The notes under the pieces: generated by a model
Databases searched by the model: none
Told to the model about the DNA's origin: nothing
Seen by the model: only the letters and a program-made list of their open reading frames with translations
Program-made: the position numbers and the translations under genes
In this document: piece after piece, positions 1 to 7,387 of the stretch
Layout: each line of letters starts with the position of its first letter
Position numbering within the stretch: position 1 is the stretch's first letter
Origin: a bacterium
GTDB lineage: Bacteria > UBA10199 > DSSB01
Direction of reading: 5' to 3'
DNA: 10,196 nucleotides
Assembly (NCBI GenBank): GCA_030426445.1
Contig: JAUHYS010000056.1
Span: 1 to 10,196 of the forward strand

Positions 1-2
1 AC

Positions 3-776
3 AAGCCCGGAGAAATCATCGACAACAACGTCGGTGATTTAAGCGAGCGTTTAGCCGCCGGTCCCGAAACAGATTTAGGTGTGGGTTTTCGGCATTATTC
101 TAATGCAACGGGTATCTTGGAACATATGGTTGTGGCTTATTTGACAGACCCACAAGCCATGGATTTAGCTGAAGCCTTATTACAATTTCTTCCTAATACA
201 GAATACGACATTGCCATCAATCAAGTAGCGGCTGGAGTTTATGCAGACTATGCCTACGCAGAAATTTTACCGCCAGCCAACATGGTCGGTTCTTGTGATA
301 ATAGCGATTTTTGGGATGGCAATTTTGCTTGGCTCTATGCAAGCCCCACTTCGGGTGACGGTATTGCCCCACGAGAAAATCAAGGGGGCGACCATACGGA
401 CGAATGCTCGGCAGGAGGTTGGGTTACGGATGCTTCTAGTCTGCAAAAACTTTTAGCGACAATAAAGTATACAGAAAATATCTTTCCTCAATCCGTGTAT
501 GCTTTAATGGAAAATCCAGTAGGCTATGTAAAACTTTCAAATCAATCGGGCGGAGAAATTAATGCCTTGGGCTACTCACGTTATGTAGAGACAGAAGATG
601 GGCTGTGTTATTGTCATGGAGGCGATTTGCTCAATGGACATTCAACGATTTGTAGCTTTCCCAATGGTTACCAGGTTTCCTTCGTTGTCAACTCTAGCGG
701 AGCACAAGGTGATAGCATTTATTCGTTTCCATTGCGTGCCGTGTTAGTTGAAGCCTATAATGCAGCACATAATTAA
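3..776 (+). CDS. Serine beta-lactamase / PBP-like hydrolase, C-terminal part (5' end off window)
   Basis: The frame is open from the first complete codon at 3, so the GTG at 81 is an internal valine and not the start. The visible 257 residues match the second half of the class C beta-lactamase/DD-peptidase-like serine hydrolase family. The motif RHYSN (Tyr codon at 96) is the Tyr-x-Asn box. SAGGWVTDASSLQKLL has the family's 'aGGl.st..Dla.f' look, and CHGGDLLNGHST (His codon at 615) sits where the KTG/H-x-G box lies. The Ser-x-x-Lys nucleophile motif would be upstream, off the window. Five cysteines (in SC, DEC, LCYC and IC contexts) suggest an exported, disulfide-bonded protein. Family members hydrolyse beta-lactams, peptidoglycan peptides or esters, and the substrate cannot be deduced here. 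The histidine kinase gene follows after 29 bp, so co-transcription is plausible. The fold assignment is fairly safe; antibiotic resistance should not be assumed. Confidence 0.8.
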   Translation, partial: KPGEIIDNNVGDLSERLAAGPETDLGVGFRHYSNATGILEHMVVAYLTDPQAMDLAEALLQFLPNTEYDIAINQVAAGVYADYAYAEILPPANMVGSCDNSDFWDGNFAWLYASPTSGDGIAPRENQGGDHTDECSAGGWVTDASSLQKLLATIKYTENIFPQSVYALMENPVGYVKLSNQSGGEINALGYSRYVETEDGLCYCHGGDLLNGHSTICSFPNGYQVSFVVNSSGAQGDSIYSFPLRAVLVEAYNAAHN

Positions 777-805
777 TTTTTACTTTAGACCTTAAAGTTT
801 TGTTT

Positions 806-2227
806 ATGCCCGAATCTATTTGGCCTAATGAAATTAAGTTGGTTTCTTTGCCTTCTGCAATTTTTTGTACAATTTTTTTGTGGAATGGCTTGGTGTACAT
901 TGTTTTTTCTAAGCTGCCATGGCAAAAAGGTAGTATCAATGCACGCCACCTTTTCTTTGGCCTGACTTCCTTTGCTTTAGCTTTGTATGCTTTTGCGACC
1001 TTTAATTTATACTCCATTGACCAATTTCGATCAGCCTTATTCTGGCAGAAGTTGCAATTTTTTATCGTAATTCCTACTTTTGTATTTTTTAATTTTTTCT
1101 CGGTTCAGTTTTTAAAGCTTAACTCATATTATTTATACTTTATCATGCCTTTAGTGAGCGCACTTTTTCTTCCTTTTGTGTTTATTGATGAAGTTTTTCT
1201 TTCCTTCGAATTAGCCCCCAAGCAGTTTCATTTTTTTGGATATTCTTTTTCAATTTTAGAAGCCTCTCAAGGGCTATTGGGAAAAGCTTTTTTGGTTTGG
1301 GGTTTATTCAATCTCGTTATTTTAGGCTACCATTGGTTTTTGGCCTATTTTAAAGATCATTTTGGAACTTTATTGCCCACAGCTTCGATTATTTTTTTAT
1401 TAACCACGATCAATGATGTCTTGGTAACTGCACAGGTTTATACCTTCATTTACTTAATCGAATTCGGCTCATTCTTGTGTATCATTGCTATGGCGATTTA
1501 CCTCTTTAAGGATTATGTCAACACCTCTAAAGGATTTTACGAACAAAAAAACCGTTTAGAAGCGGCCAATCAGGAAATTCGCTTTTTAGTGGACGCCATT
1601 TCTCATGATTTTTCGGCACCCCTTCTTTCTATCAATGGCTTTATTACTTTAATCAAAAGCAAGAAAGATTTAAGCCTAAAAGATTTACATCACTATCTCG
1701 AGAGAATAGAGGTCAATGCGGACCATGCTCAAAACCTTGTCCAGGATCTAGCAACGTATTTGCGCATTGGACACACAAAAGAAAAAAAAACAACTATAGA
1801 TATGGCAAAGCTATTAGAAGACATGAGAGCTGTTTTAGCTTTGCCTCAGTATGCTGAATTACAACTTGAATTAACAGGCTATGACAGTCCTTTTCTGGGT
1901 TATGAGAGAAGGCTGAAACAGGTATTGCTTAACCTAGTGCAAAATTCTTTAAAATATACTTCAAAAAATCCGGTTAGTATTAAGATTGAGATTACACAGC
2001 AAGCCCGACGTCTACAATTTTCAGTGAGTGACAATGGGCCAGGGATTCCTAAAGAAATCCATCATAAAATTTTTGGAGCTTTTTTTCGCAATCATGCCCA
2101 GCCTTCGGGAAGTGGTTTAGGCTTGGCGATTGTCAAAAGAATTGTCGAAGGTTTTGGCGGAGAAATTTGGGTCGATTCCGCTTATACCCAAGGCGCTCGT
2201 ATTTGTTTTACTTGGCCATGTGGGTAA
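806..2227 (+). CDS. Membrane sensor histidine kinase with N-terminal 7TM sensor
   Basis: A protein of 473 residues. Roughly seven hydrophobic segments (about residues 13-35, 47-67, 82-103, 108-127, 160-182, 188-208, 213-236) form the sensor. The FWQKLQFF stretch near residue 79 resembles the HisKA_7TM family. A short charged helix (about 237-262) leads to the phosphoacceptor box ISHDFSAPL with His267. The ATPase domain follows, with N-box NLVQN (Asn376, Asn380), G1 box DNGPG (409-413) and G2 box SGSGLGLA (Gly437, Gly439). All catalytic motifs are intact, so it should autophosphorylate and pass phosphate to a response regulator, none of which is encoded here. I chose ATG 806; a TTG two codons earlier (800) is also possible, and neither has a convincing ribosome binding site. 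It lies 29 bp after the serine hydrolase gene and may be co-transcribed with it. The ligand is unknown. A run of nine A at 1782-1790 lies in the linker between the two kinase domains. Confidence 0.9.
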   Translation: MPESIWPNEIKLVSLPSAIFCTIFLWNGLVYIVFSKLPWQKGSINARHLFFGLTSFALALYAFATFNLYSIDQFRSALFWQKLQFFIVIPTFVFFNFFSVQFLKLNSYYLYFIMPLVSALFLPFVFIDEVFLSFELAPKQFHFFGYSFSILEASQGLLGKAFLVWGLFNLVILGYHWFLAYFKDHFGTLLPTASIIFLLTTINDVLVTAQVYTFIYLIEFGSFLCIIAMAIYLFKDYVNTSKGFYEQKNRLEAANQEIRFLVDAISHDFSAPLLSINGFITLIKSKKDLSLKDLHHYLERIEVNADHAQNLVQDLATYLRIGHTKEKKTTIDMAKLLEDMRAVLALPQYAELQLELTGYDSPFLGYERRLKQVLLNLVQNSLKYTSKNPVSIKIEITQQARRLQFSVSDNGPGIPKEIHHKIFGAFFRNHAQPSGSGLGLAIVKRIVEGFGGEIWVDSAYTQGARICFTWPCG

Positions 2228-2240
2228 AGTTATTTGACTC

Positions 2241-2268
2241 TTGTTTTATTTTATGAAAACGCTATAGT
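2241..2268 (+). promoter_or_regulatory. Candidate sigma70-type promoter for the small exported protein
   Basis: TTGTTT (2241-2246), a 16-bp spacer and TATAGT (2263-2268) fit a weak sigma70-type promoter in the 163-bp gap before the gene at 2391. TTGACT at 2234 is a better -35 hexamer but is 23 bp from the same -10. A further -10-like TATAAG at 2325 has no partner. The gap is AT-rich, so chance matches are likely; this is weak evidence. Confidence 0.25.
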
Positions 2269-2380
2269 CATATTCTACTTGCAGAACTTTTTTATTTTTA
2301 GCACGTATACGGTTTATCGGACCCTATAAGTTTTAAAGATATTTCAACCCTCCTGGTATTTAAAATGAATGGTTAAAAAT

Positions 2381-2384
2381 GGAG
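2381..2384 (+). promoter_or_regulatory. Ribosome binding site that fixes the start at 2391
   Basis: GGAG lies 6 nt before ATG 2391. It falls inside the longer open frame that begins at ATG 2379, so it argues against the upstream start. The protein from 2391 also opens with a textbook MKK signal-peptide N-terminus. Confidence 0.7.
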
Positions 2385-2390
2385 TTTTAT

Positions 2391-2759
2391 ATGAAAAAAG
2401 TTTTACTATCGTTTTGTCTTTTATTTTTCTTTGCCCCCTTTGCACAGGCAAAAAAAAGTTATCGTGACATCCAAACATTCGCAACCGATAAAGCCACGCA
2501 ACCTTATATTGTCTTAGGTCAAACTGCTGAAAAAGCCCGAGACGACGAGGCCTGTGTTCGGCAAATGGCAAAAAAGGCAGCTAAAAAAGGCGGTGATGCT
2601 TTGATTAATATCGAAGTCAATGCAACAGGCGCCAAGGGAATGTGGTTTGGAGAAAGCGTCATGCATTGTAAATCCGTTGTTGTGCGTTGGGCCCAGTCCG
2701 GTGAAAAGGGCATGACTTCTTTAGACCCCAATACACCGATTCCTTTTATATTTAAATAA
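2391..2759 (+). CDS. Small exported protein, possible YbjQ/RcsF-like fold
   Basis: A 122-residue protein. Residues 1-20 are a classic Sec signal peptide: a KK start, a hydrophobic core rich in Leu and Phe, and AQA before the likely cleavage point. No lipobox is present; Cys9 lies in the hydrophobic core. The mature part has the pattern 'VLGQTAEKARDDEAC...AAKKGGDALINIEVNA...CKSVVVRW'. This resembles small periplasmic domains of the YbjQ/RcsF/DUF4156 type, in which a helix leads into 'GAdaVin.' and a closing beta strand. That resemblance is by eye and tentative. Cys55 and Cys93 are the only mature cysteines and could form a disulfide. The gene has its own ribosome binding site, lies 163 bp after the kinase gene and is closed by a strong terminator, so it is probably monocistronic. 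I do not assign a function. Confidence 0.8.
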   Translation: MKKVLLSFCLLFFFAPFAQAKKSYRDIQTFATDKATQPYIVLGQTAEKARDDEACVRQMAKKAAKKGGDALINIEVNATGAKGMWFGESVMHCKSVVVRWAQSGEKGMTSLDPNTPIPFIFK

Positions 2760-2783
2760 AGCTATCTCTTTAAAAGCACTTAG

Positions 2784-2820
2784 CAAAAAACGTCGTTACG
2801 TCGTTAAACGACGTTTTTTG
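2784..2820 (+). terminator. Rho-independent terminator, probably bidirectional
   Basis: A perfect 14-bp stem pairs 2784-2797 with 2807-2820 around a 9-nt loop. The stem base is six A:T pairs (A-run 2785-2790, T-run 2814-2819), so either strand gives a GC-containing hairpin followed by U residues. It starts 24 nt after the stop codon at 2759. The loop repeats part of the stem (CGTCGTTA occurs twice in tandem, 2791-2806), so a shorter alternative hairpin, 2798-2805 with 2807-2814, can also form. Confidence 0.85.
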
Positions 2821-2986
2821 AAATAGAAAAACATAAAAATTCTATATAAAAATCAACAACTTATAGCTAAATCGAATCGCGGGCTCTTTTTAAAAATCAA
2901 TTAAAGTGTCTTTAAAAATTTTTTAAAAACAGGCGCAAAAAAGAGCCCTATTGACCTGGCGGGGGACTCCGATTATAACGGTGAAA
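2821..2986. other. AT-rich intergenic leader before the radical SAM gene
   Basis: No gene is visible here. The stretch is very AT-rich up to about 2930, with several TATA-like strings (for example TATATA at 2843) but none with a convincing -35 partner. It contains the inverted repeat 2881-2891/2938-2948. From 2951 the frame of the downstream gene is already open, through TTG 2951 and GTG 2981. Confidence 0.5.
2881..2948. repeat. Long-range inverted repeat in the radical SAM gene leader
   Basis: GGGCTCTTTTT (2881-2891) is the exact reverse complement of AAAAAGAGCCC (2938-2948), with 46 nt between the arms. The right arm ends 2 nt before the TTG at 2951 and 38 nt before the preferred ATG at 2987. 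There is no U-run after the right arm, so it is not a standard terminator. It could be a leader stem that influences translation or mRNA stability; that role is inferred only. Confidence 0.5.
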
Positions 2987-5647
2987 ATGGCCGCACTCCC
3001 TAAAATTTACAAGCACCCTCATGCCCCTGTCTGGCAGGTCTCAGCACAGGCCTTTCATCAACTGATAAAAGAGGTCGAAAAGCCGGCCCGCTATTTGGGT
3101 AACGAAGTCAATAGCATCCACAAAGATCCAAGGGAGATTCAGCTCAATGTCGCGCTTGCTTTTCCCGATGCCTATGAGATGGGCGAAAGCCATGTGGGTC
3201 TCAAAATTTTGTATCAAATTCTCAATGAGCAAAAACATATTTGGGCGCAACGCGTTTATGCACCCCTGCCTGATATGGAGCAGGCTCTGATTCAACATAA
3301 AGTTCCGCTTTTTTCACTAGAAAACCACATGCCGCTTCAACACTTTGATTTAATCGGCATCACTCTACCTTACGAATTGGTTTATACCAATATTTTGACC
3401 CTTTTGGATCGTGGTGGGATTCCGGTCTGGCAAAAAGACCGCACAAAAAAAGACCCGATTATTTTGGGCGGAGGCAATAGCTCTTTTAACCCGGAGCCCA
3501 TCGCAGATTTTTTTGACGCCATTGTGGTGGGAGACGGGGAGGAACTCATCCTGGCCATTGCCGAAAAGGTTTTACATTATAAAAGCTCGGAGCAAAGCCG
3601 CGAAGAACTCCTCAAAGAGTTGGCGCAATTAGAGGGCGTTTATGTGCCTTCATTTTTTGAAGTGAAATATTTTTCCGATGGCCGCATTGAGGCCATTCAA
3701 GCTAAACTCCAAGACTACACGGGCGTTAAAAAAGCCACGGTCACTAATTTGGATCAGGCCGCCTATCCCACAGCACCGATTGTGCCCAATATCAATGTGA
3801 TTCATGACCGAGTCGGTGTGGAGGTTCAACGCGGCTGTGTGCGCGGCTGCCGCTTTTGTCAGGCCGGCTATATCTATCGGCCGGAGCGCCAGCGCTCTCC
3901 GGATACGGTCAAAAAAATTATTGCCGAGTCTTTAAAAAACACCGGCCTGGAGGAAGTCTCGCTCTTGTCACTGTCCGTGGGCGATTACGAGCCTATCAGC
4001 CCTTTGCTCAACGATTTGTTTGACGAACACGAAAAAGACTGCGTGTCGATTTCCTTGCCTGCTACGCGAACCGAGACCTTGACCCCAGAGGTGATTCAGC
4101 AGATTAAGCGCGTACGCAAGACCGGTTTTACGATTGCGCCAGAGGCGGGGACTCCGCGGATGCGACGCATTATTAATAAGGGTAACGAGCGCAACGATTT
4201 AATGCAAACCGTGGAAAATGTTTTTAAAGAAGGCTGGCGTCTCATCAAATTTTATTACATGTGTGGCCTACCTTTAGAAACAGAGGAAGACCTTTTGGGC
4301 ATTGCCGAAGAAGCAAAAATGGCCTTGGCCATTGGTAAAAAATATACACATTCTCCACAAATTAACGTCAGTGTTTCTTCATTTTGCCCCAAACCCTTTA
4401 CGCCTTTTCAATGGGAGCCACAGCCTTCCATTCAAGAGGTTAAAGACAAACACGGCATGCTGGCTCGGGCCTTAAAGCAAAAGGGTTTGCAATTTAAATA
4501 CCATGGTGTAGAGATGAGTTATCTGGAAGGGGTGTTCAGCCGAGGTGACCGCCGGCTCAGTCAGTTACTTTGGCAAGCCTACCAATTAGGTTGTCGCTTT
4601 GACGAATGGCAAGAATACCTCAAATTTGATTTGTGGCAACAGGCCTTTGAACAAAGTGGTGTGGATCCAGACTTTTATGTCACCCGGCAGCGTTGTAAAG
4701 AGGAAATACTTCCCTGGGATCACCTGTTTGTTCAGATGAAAAAAGATTTTCTTTGGAAAGAGTGGGAAGCGGCTCGCGAAATTGCCTTCATCGAAGATTG
4801 TTCCACCGGAAAATGCACTTATTGCGGAGTCTGTGATTTTCACCAAGTTAAAAACATCAATTACCAGTACTCAAAAGAGGACCAAACAGTTGAAGCGCAT
4901 TCCACAAGGCGGCGTCCTCTTAAAGAAGAAAAGAAACAGAGTTTAGGTCAGTCGGTCGATAACATGGGAGAAAAAACACTGACCAAAAGAGATTTGAAAC
5001 CCATTAATAAAATGAGAGCGCGGTATTCAAAAATAGGAGAAGCTGCTTATATTGGTCATTTAGATTTGATGCAATTGTTAAGACGGGCCATCGCGCGAGC
5101 CAAGATGCCGGTTGGGTTTTCACAAGGTTTTAATCCCCATGTCAAAATGAGCATGGGGCCTGCACAGTCATTAGGGATGGAGAGCATTGCTGAGTTTGTC
5201 GATTTAGAACTCACTCAGGCTATCGATGCCCAAGACTTTCAGGAAAAAATGAACCGCGTGTTGCCCCAAGGGATTCAAATTTTGGAAGCCTGGGTCATGG
5301 ATTTAAAAACACCCTCTATCAATCAAAGCATAGCAGAAACCTGCTATGATATTGAGTTTTTTCAGGAGGGAGCTAGCCATCGCCCAGACCTACAAGATCA
5401 AGTGCTCACGTTTTTACAAAGCCAAGAGCTTAAACTGACAAGGGTGCACCCGAAAAAAAATCGGGTGCTGGATATTCGTCCCCTTGTCAAAGAGCTGGAG
5501 GCCTTGCCCCCCAACCGACTGAGATTGGTCACCAAATACCAGGACGGTTGTGCCAATGTTCGCCCGTCAGAAGTTCTGGAAATGTTGTTTCAACAAAACA
5601 AGACCCCAGACAATCGCATCCGAAAAGTAGAAGCTAGGTTTAGTTGA
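2987..5647 (+). CDS. B12-binding-type radical SAM protein fused to DUF2344 (TIGR03960-TIGR03936)
   Basis: An 886-residue protein. The N-terminal part (about 20-220) is the B12-binding-like domain of the TIGR03960 family (EKPARYLGNE..., ALAFPDAYEMG...), without the classic DxHxxG cobalamin histidine motif. The radical SAM core carries CVRGCRFC with Cys284, Cys288 and Cys291 as [4Fe-4S] ligands. The family's distal region (RGDRRLSQ, GCRFDEW, ILPWDHL) follows, then a four-cysteine cluster (Cys605, Cys610, Cys613, Cys616; CTYCGVCDF), which is normal for the family and may bind a second metal centre. A charged linker (about 620-675) leads to the DUF2344 domain (676-886; RARYSKIGE, YIGHLDLM, SQGFNPH). 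In other genomes these two parts may be separate genes. The reaction is unknown; frequent proximity to RNase E/G hints at RNA or ribosome work. ATG 2987 is preferred although its upstream GGTGA is too close; TTG 2951 and GTG 2981 are in-frame alternatives. Confidence 0.9.
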   Translation: MAALPKIYKHPHAPVWQVSAQAFHQLIKEVEKPARYLGNEVNSIHKDPREIQLNVALAFPDAYEMGESHVGLKILYQILNEQKHIWAQRVYAPLPDMEQALIQHKVPLFSLENHMPLQHFDLIGITLPYELVYTNILTLLDRGGIPVWQKDRTKKDPIILGGGNSSFNPEPIADFFDAIVVGDGEELILAIAEKVLHYKSSEQSREELLKELAQLEGVYVPSFFEVKYFSDGRIEAIQAKLQDYTGVKKATVTNLDQAAYPTAPIVPNINVIHDRVGVEVQRGCVRGCRFCQAGYIYRPERQRSPDTVKKIIAESLKNTGLEEVSLLSLSVGDYEPISPLLNDLFDEHEKDCVSISLPATRTETLTPEVIQQIKRVRKTGFTIAPEAGTPRMRRIINKGNERNDLMQTVENVFKEGWRLIKFYYMCGLPLETEEDLLGIAEEAKMALAIGKKYTHSPQINVSVSSFCPKPFTPFQWEPQPSIQEVKDKHGMLARALKQKGLQFKYHGVEMSYLEGVFSRGDRRLSQLLWQAYQLGCRFDEWQEYLKFDLWQQAFEQSGVDPDFYVTRQRCKEEILPWDHLFVQMKKDFLWKEWEAAREIAFIEDCSTGKCTYCGVCDFHQVKNINYQYSKEDQTVEAHSTRRRPLKEEKKQSLGQSVDNMGEKTLTKRDLKPINKMRARYSKIGEAAYIGHLDLMQLLRRAIARAKMPVGFSQGFNPHVKMSMGPAQSLGMESIAEFVDLELTQAIDAQDFQEKMNRVLPQGIQILEAWVMDLKTPSINQSIAETCYDIEFFQEGASHRPDLQDQVLTFLQSQELKLTRVHPKKNRVLDIRPLVKELEALPPNRLRLVTKYQDGCANVRPSEVLEMLFQQNKTPDNRIRKVEARFS

Positions 5648-5650
5648 AAT

Positions 5651-5822
5651 TCAAACGCCCCCTGTCCCCCTCTTCATCTCAAGAGGGGGGACAATGTTAC
5701 AAAGTAAATAAAAGGAATGACATTTATGACTTTCATTCAAACCCTTAAGCATCTTTATCTTTAAAAAATACTATTAGCATGTCCCCCCTCTTGAGATGAA
5801 GAGGGGGACAGGGGGCGTTTGA
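5651..5822. repeat. 172-bp inverted-repeat element (REPIN/MITE-like)
   Basis: Positions 5651-5693 and 5780-5822 are perfect 43-bp inverted copies around an 86-nt AT-rich centre. Each arm folds on itself: 5664-5674 pairs with 5681-5692 around CATCTC with one bulged G, and 5781-5792 pairs with 5799-5809 in the other arm. The C/G-rich arms (CGCCCCCTGTCCCCCTC) contrast sharply with the surrounding DNA. The element starts 3 nt after the stop codon of the radical SAM gene. No clear target-site duplication is visible, and no transposase is encoded. Two inverted hairpin units match the layout of a REP doublet (REPIN) or a MITE mobilised in trans. Transcribed, it would make a very stable structure between the two genes. 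Confidence 0.8.
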
Positions 5823-5890
5823 TAAAGACTTGATGAAAAGGCTATCTTTTCACTTTCTTTACAAAGCCGAGCAGAAAAAGAAGAAAAATT

Positions 5891-7387
5891 ATGAAAGAAC
5901 TCGTTGTTAACGTCAATGCAAAAGAAAAACGCGTGGCCTATTTACAGGACGGAGTGGTCAAAGAAATTTATTACGAGCGTGCCAGCGAAGTCGATTACAC
6001 CGGCAACATTTACAAAGGTAAGGTGCAGCGTGTCTTGCCCGGAATGCAGGCCGCCTTTGTGGAGATCGGTTTAGAGAAAGCCTCCTTTCTTTATGTCAGC
6101 GATGTGCGTGACGAATTAGGAGGTGATTTCGAAGAAGACTCTGATGAGGACAATAAAAATAGCAAGTCCTGGAAAGAGGCCCCTCAAATCCAAAACTTAC
6201 TCAAACCCGGGCAAGAGGTCATGGTACAGATTGCCCGTGGGCCCATTGGTACCAAAGGGGCGCGGGTGACCAGCAATATCAGCTTAGCAGGGCGCTCGGT
6301 TGTGTACATGCCTACTTGGAATAAAGTCGGAATTTCGCGCCGTATTTCCAACGATACCGAACGCCGCCGCCTTAAAGCCATTGTCAAAAAGTATCAGCCG
6401 GAATACGGCGGAATTATTCTGCGCACCGCTGCCGAATCCCTGACCGAAGAACAGGTCAAGACAGACATCGAATACTTGGTTAAGACCTGGCAGGACACTT
6501 TAGAAAAATACAAAAATAATCGCGGGCCCACTCTGATTCAGTCGGAGCTGGACGTCGTACTGAAACTGGTGCGCGATACTTTTAGTAATGATATCGAAAA
6601 AATTCTCATCGATGATAAAGAAGAGTACGAAAAAATTATGAGCTTTATCGAACTCTACATGCCCAAGCTTAAAGACAAAGTGCACTATTATCGAGGCAAA
6701 GAAGCGCTGTTTGATCATTACGGAATCGAGTCCGAAATCAACCGCGCCCTAGGCAGTAAAGTTTGGCTTAAAAGCGGTGGCTATCTTATCATCGATCAAA
6801 CTGAAGCCCTGACCACCATTGATGTGAATACCGGTAAATTTGTGGGGCGTTCTAATCTAGAAGACACGATTTTAAAAACTAATCTGGAGGCAGCCAAAGA
6901 GATCGGCTACCAATTGCGCATCCGTAATTTAGGCGGCATTATTATTTTGGATTTTATCGATATGGAAAAGCGCTCCTCCCGCGATAAGGTTTATGCAGCC
7001 TTGCGTGAAGTGCTGCAACAGGATCGAGCCAAAACAACCCTAAGCCGTATTACCGAATTAGGTCTGGTAGAAATGACGCGCAAGCGCACCAACGAAAGTT
7101 TAGCGCGAGTGCTTTGCGAAGATTGTGATTTTTGTGATGGTCGTGGCTATCATAAAAGCCGTAAAACGATTTGTTACGAAATTTTTAGAAAGGTTTTAAA
7201 GGAAACTCAAGGTGTGGAAGGAAGCCGAGTTGAAATTTGGGCACATCCGATGGTTTGCGATTTACTTAATGGAGAAGAGCAATACAGCTTGGTTGAGTTA
7301 GAAAAAAAGCTTTTGAAAAAAATCGTGCTCAAGTCCGATGACACCCTTAATATCGAACATTATGACATTCGGATTGAGGAGGGCTGA
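5891..7387 (+). CDS. rng: Ribonuclease G / RNase E catalytic-type endoribonuclease
   Basis: A 498-residue protein, about the length of E. coli RNase G, so it lacks the long RNase E C-terminal scaffold. The N-terminal S1 RNA-binding domain (GNIYKGKVQRVLPGMQAAF, about residue 37 on) carries an acidic, probably disordered insertion (about 74-95). The DNase I-like catalytic subdomain has Asp311 (IDVNTG) and Asp354 (LDFIDM), spaced 43 apart like the two Mg-binding aspartates of E. coli RNase E (303, 346). CDFC (Cys412, Cys415) matches the zinc link (404, 407) with the same offset of 8. All key residues are present, so an active single-strand endoribonuclease for rRNA maturation and mRNA decay is expected. 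The Shine-Dalgarno is only an A-rich AAGAAG-type stretch. The gene follows the inverted-repeat element by 68 bp and its TGA abuts the TTG start of the next gene. Confidence 0.95.
   Translation: MKELVVNVNAKEKRVAYLQDGVVKEIYYERASEVDYTGNIYKGKVQRVLPGMQAAFVEIGLEKASFLYVSDVRDELGGDFEEDSDEDNKNSKSWKEAPQIQNLLKPGQEVMVQIARGPIGTKGARVTSNISLAGRSVVYMPTWNKVGISRRISNDTERRRLKAIVKKYQPEYGGIILRTAAESLTEEQVKTDIEYLVKTWQDTLEKYKNNRGPTLIQSELDVVLKLVRDTFSNDIEKILIDDKEEYEKIMSFIELYMPKLKDKVHYYRGKEALFDHYGIESEINRALGSKVWLKSGGYLIIDQTEALTTIDVNTGKFVGRSNLEDTILKTNLEAAKEIGYQLRIRNLGGIIILDFIDMEKRSSRDKVYAALREVLQQDRAKTTLSRITELGLVEMTRKRTNESLARVLCEDCDFCDGRGYHKSRKTICYEIFRKVLKETQGVEGSRVEIWAHPMVCDLLNGEEQYSLVELEKKLLKKIVLKSDDTLNIEHYDIRIEEG
7377..7382 (+). 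promoter_or_regulatory. Strong ribosome binding site supporting the TTG start at 7388
   Basis: AGGAGG inside the last codons of the RNase gene lies 5 nt before TTG 7388. No ATG or GTG is similarly placed, so this site decides the start. It also indicates that the downstream gene is translated from the same mRNA as the RNase. Confidence 0.85.

Noticed and set aside
694..1017. A 107-codon minus-strand frame across the end of the hydrolase gene and the start of the kinase gene
   Set aside because: It is antisense to two genes with clear family motifs, is very Lys/Arg-rich as expected from a reverse reading of T-rich membrane-protein DNA, and has no ribosome binding site or family resemblance.
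1782..1790. A run of nine A in the histidine kinase gene as a phase-variation switch
   Set aside because: The frame is intact, the run encodes ordinary Lys codons in a linker, and A-runs of this size are common in AT-rich genes; there is no sign of variation from one sequence.
5012..5647. A separate DUF2344 gene starting at ATG 5012 rather than a fusion
   Set aside because: The frame is continuous from the radical SAM part with no stop or frameshift, and no ribosome binding site precedes 5012.
5717..5764. A 15-codon open frame (two in-frame ATGs, AAGGA upstream) inside the centre of the inverted-repeat element
   Set aside because: It is too short to distinguish from chance in AT-rich DNA, has no recognisable leader-peptide signal such as runs of one amino acid, and depends on an element that looks non-coding.
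5651..5822. Reading the inverted-repeat element as a plain rho-independent terminator of the radical SAM gene
   Set aside because: No U-run follows either small hairpin or the long stem. The 43-bp arms with an 86-nt spacer are far larger than a terminator, although some termination or attenuation cannot be excluded.
5651..5822. CRISPR repeat or integron attC site
   Set aside because: There are only two copies in inverted orientation with one central segment, no array of spaced direct repeats, and no cas or integrase gene nearby.
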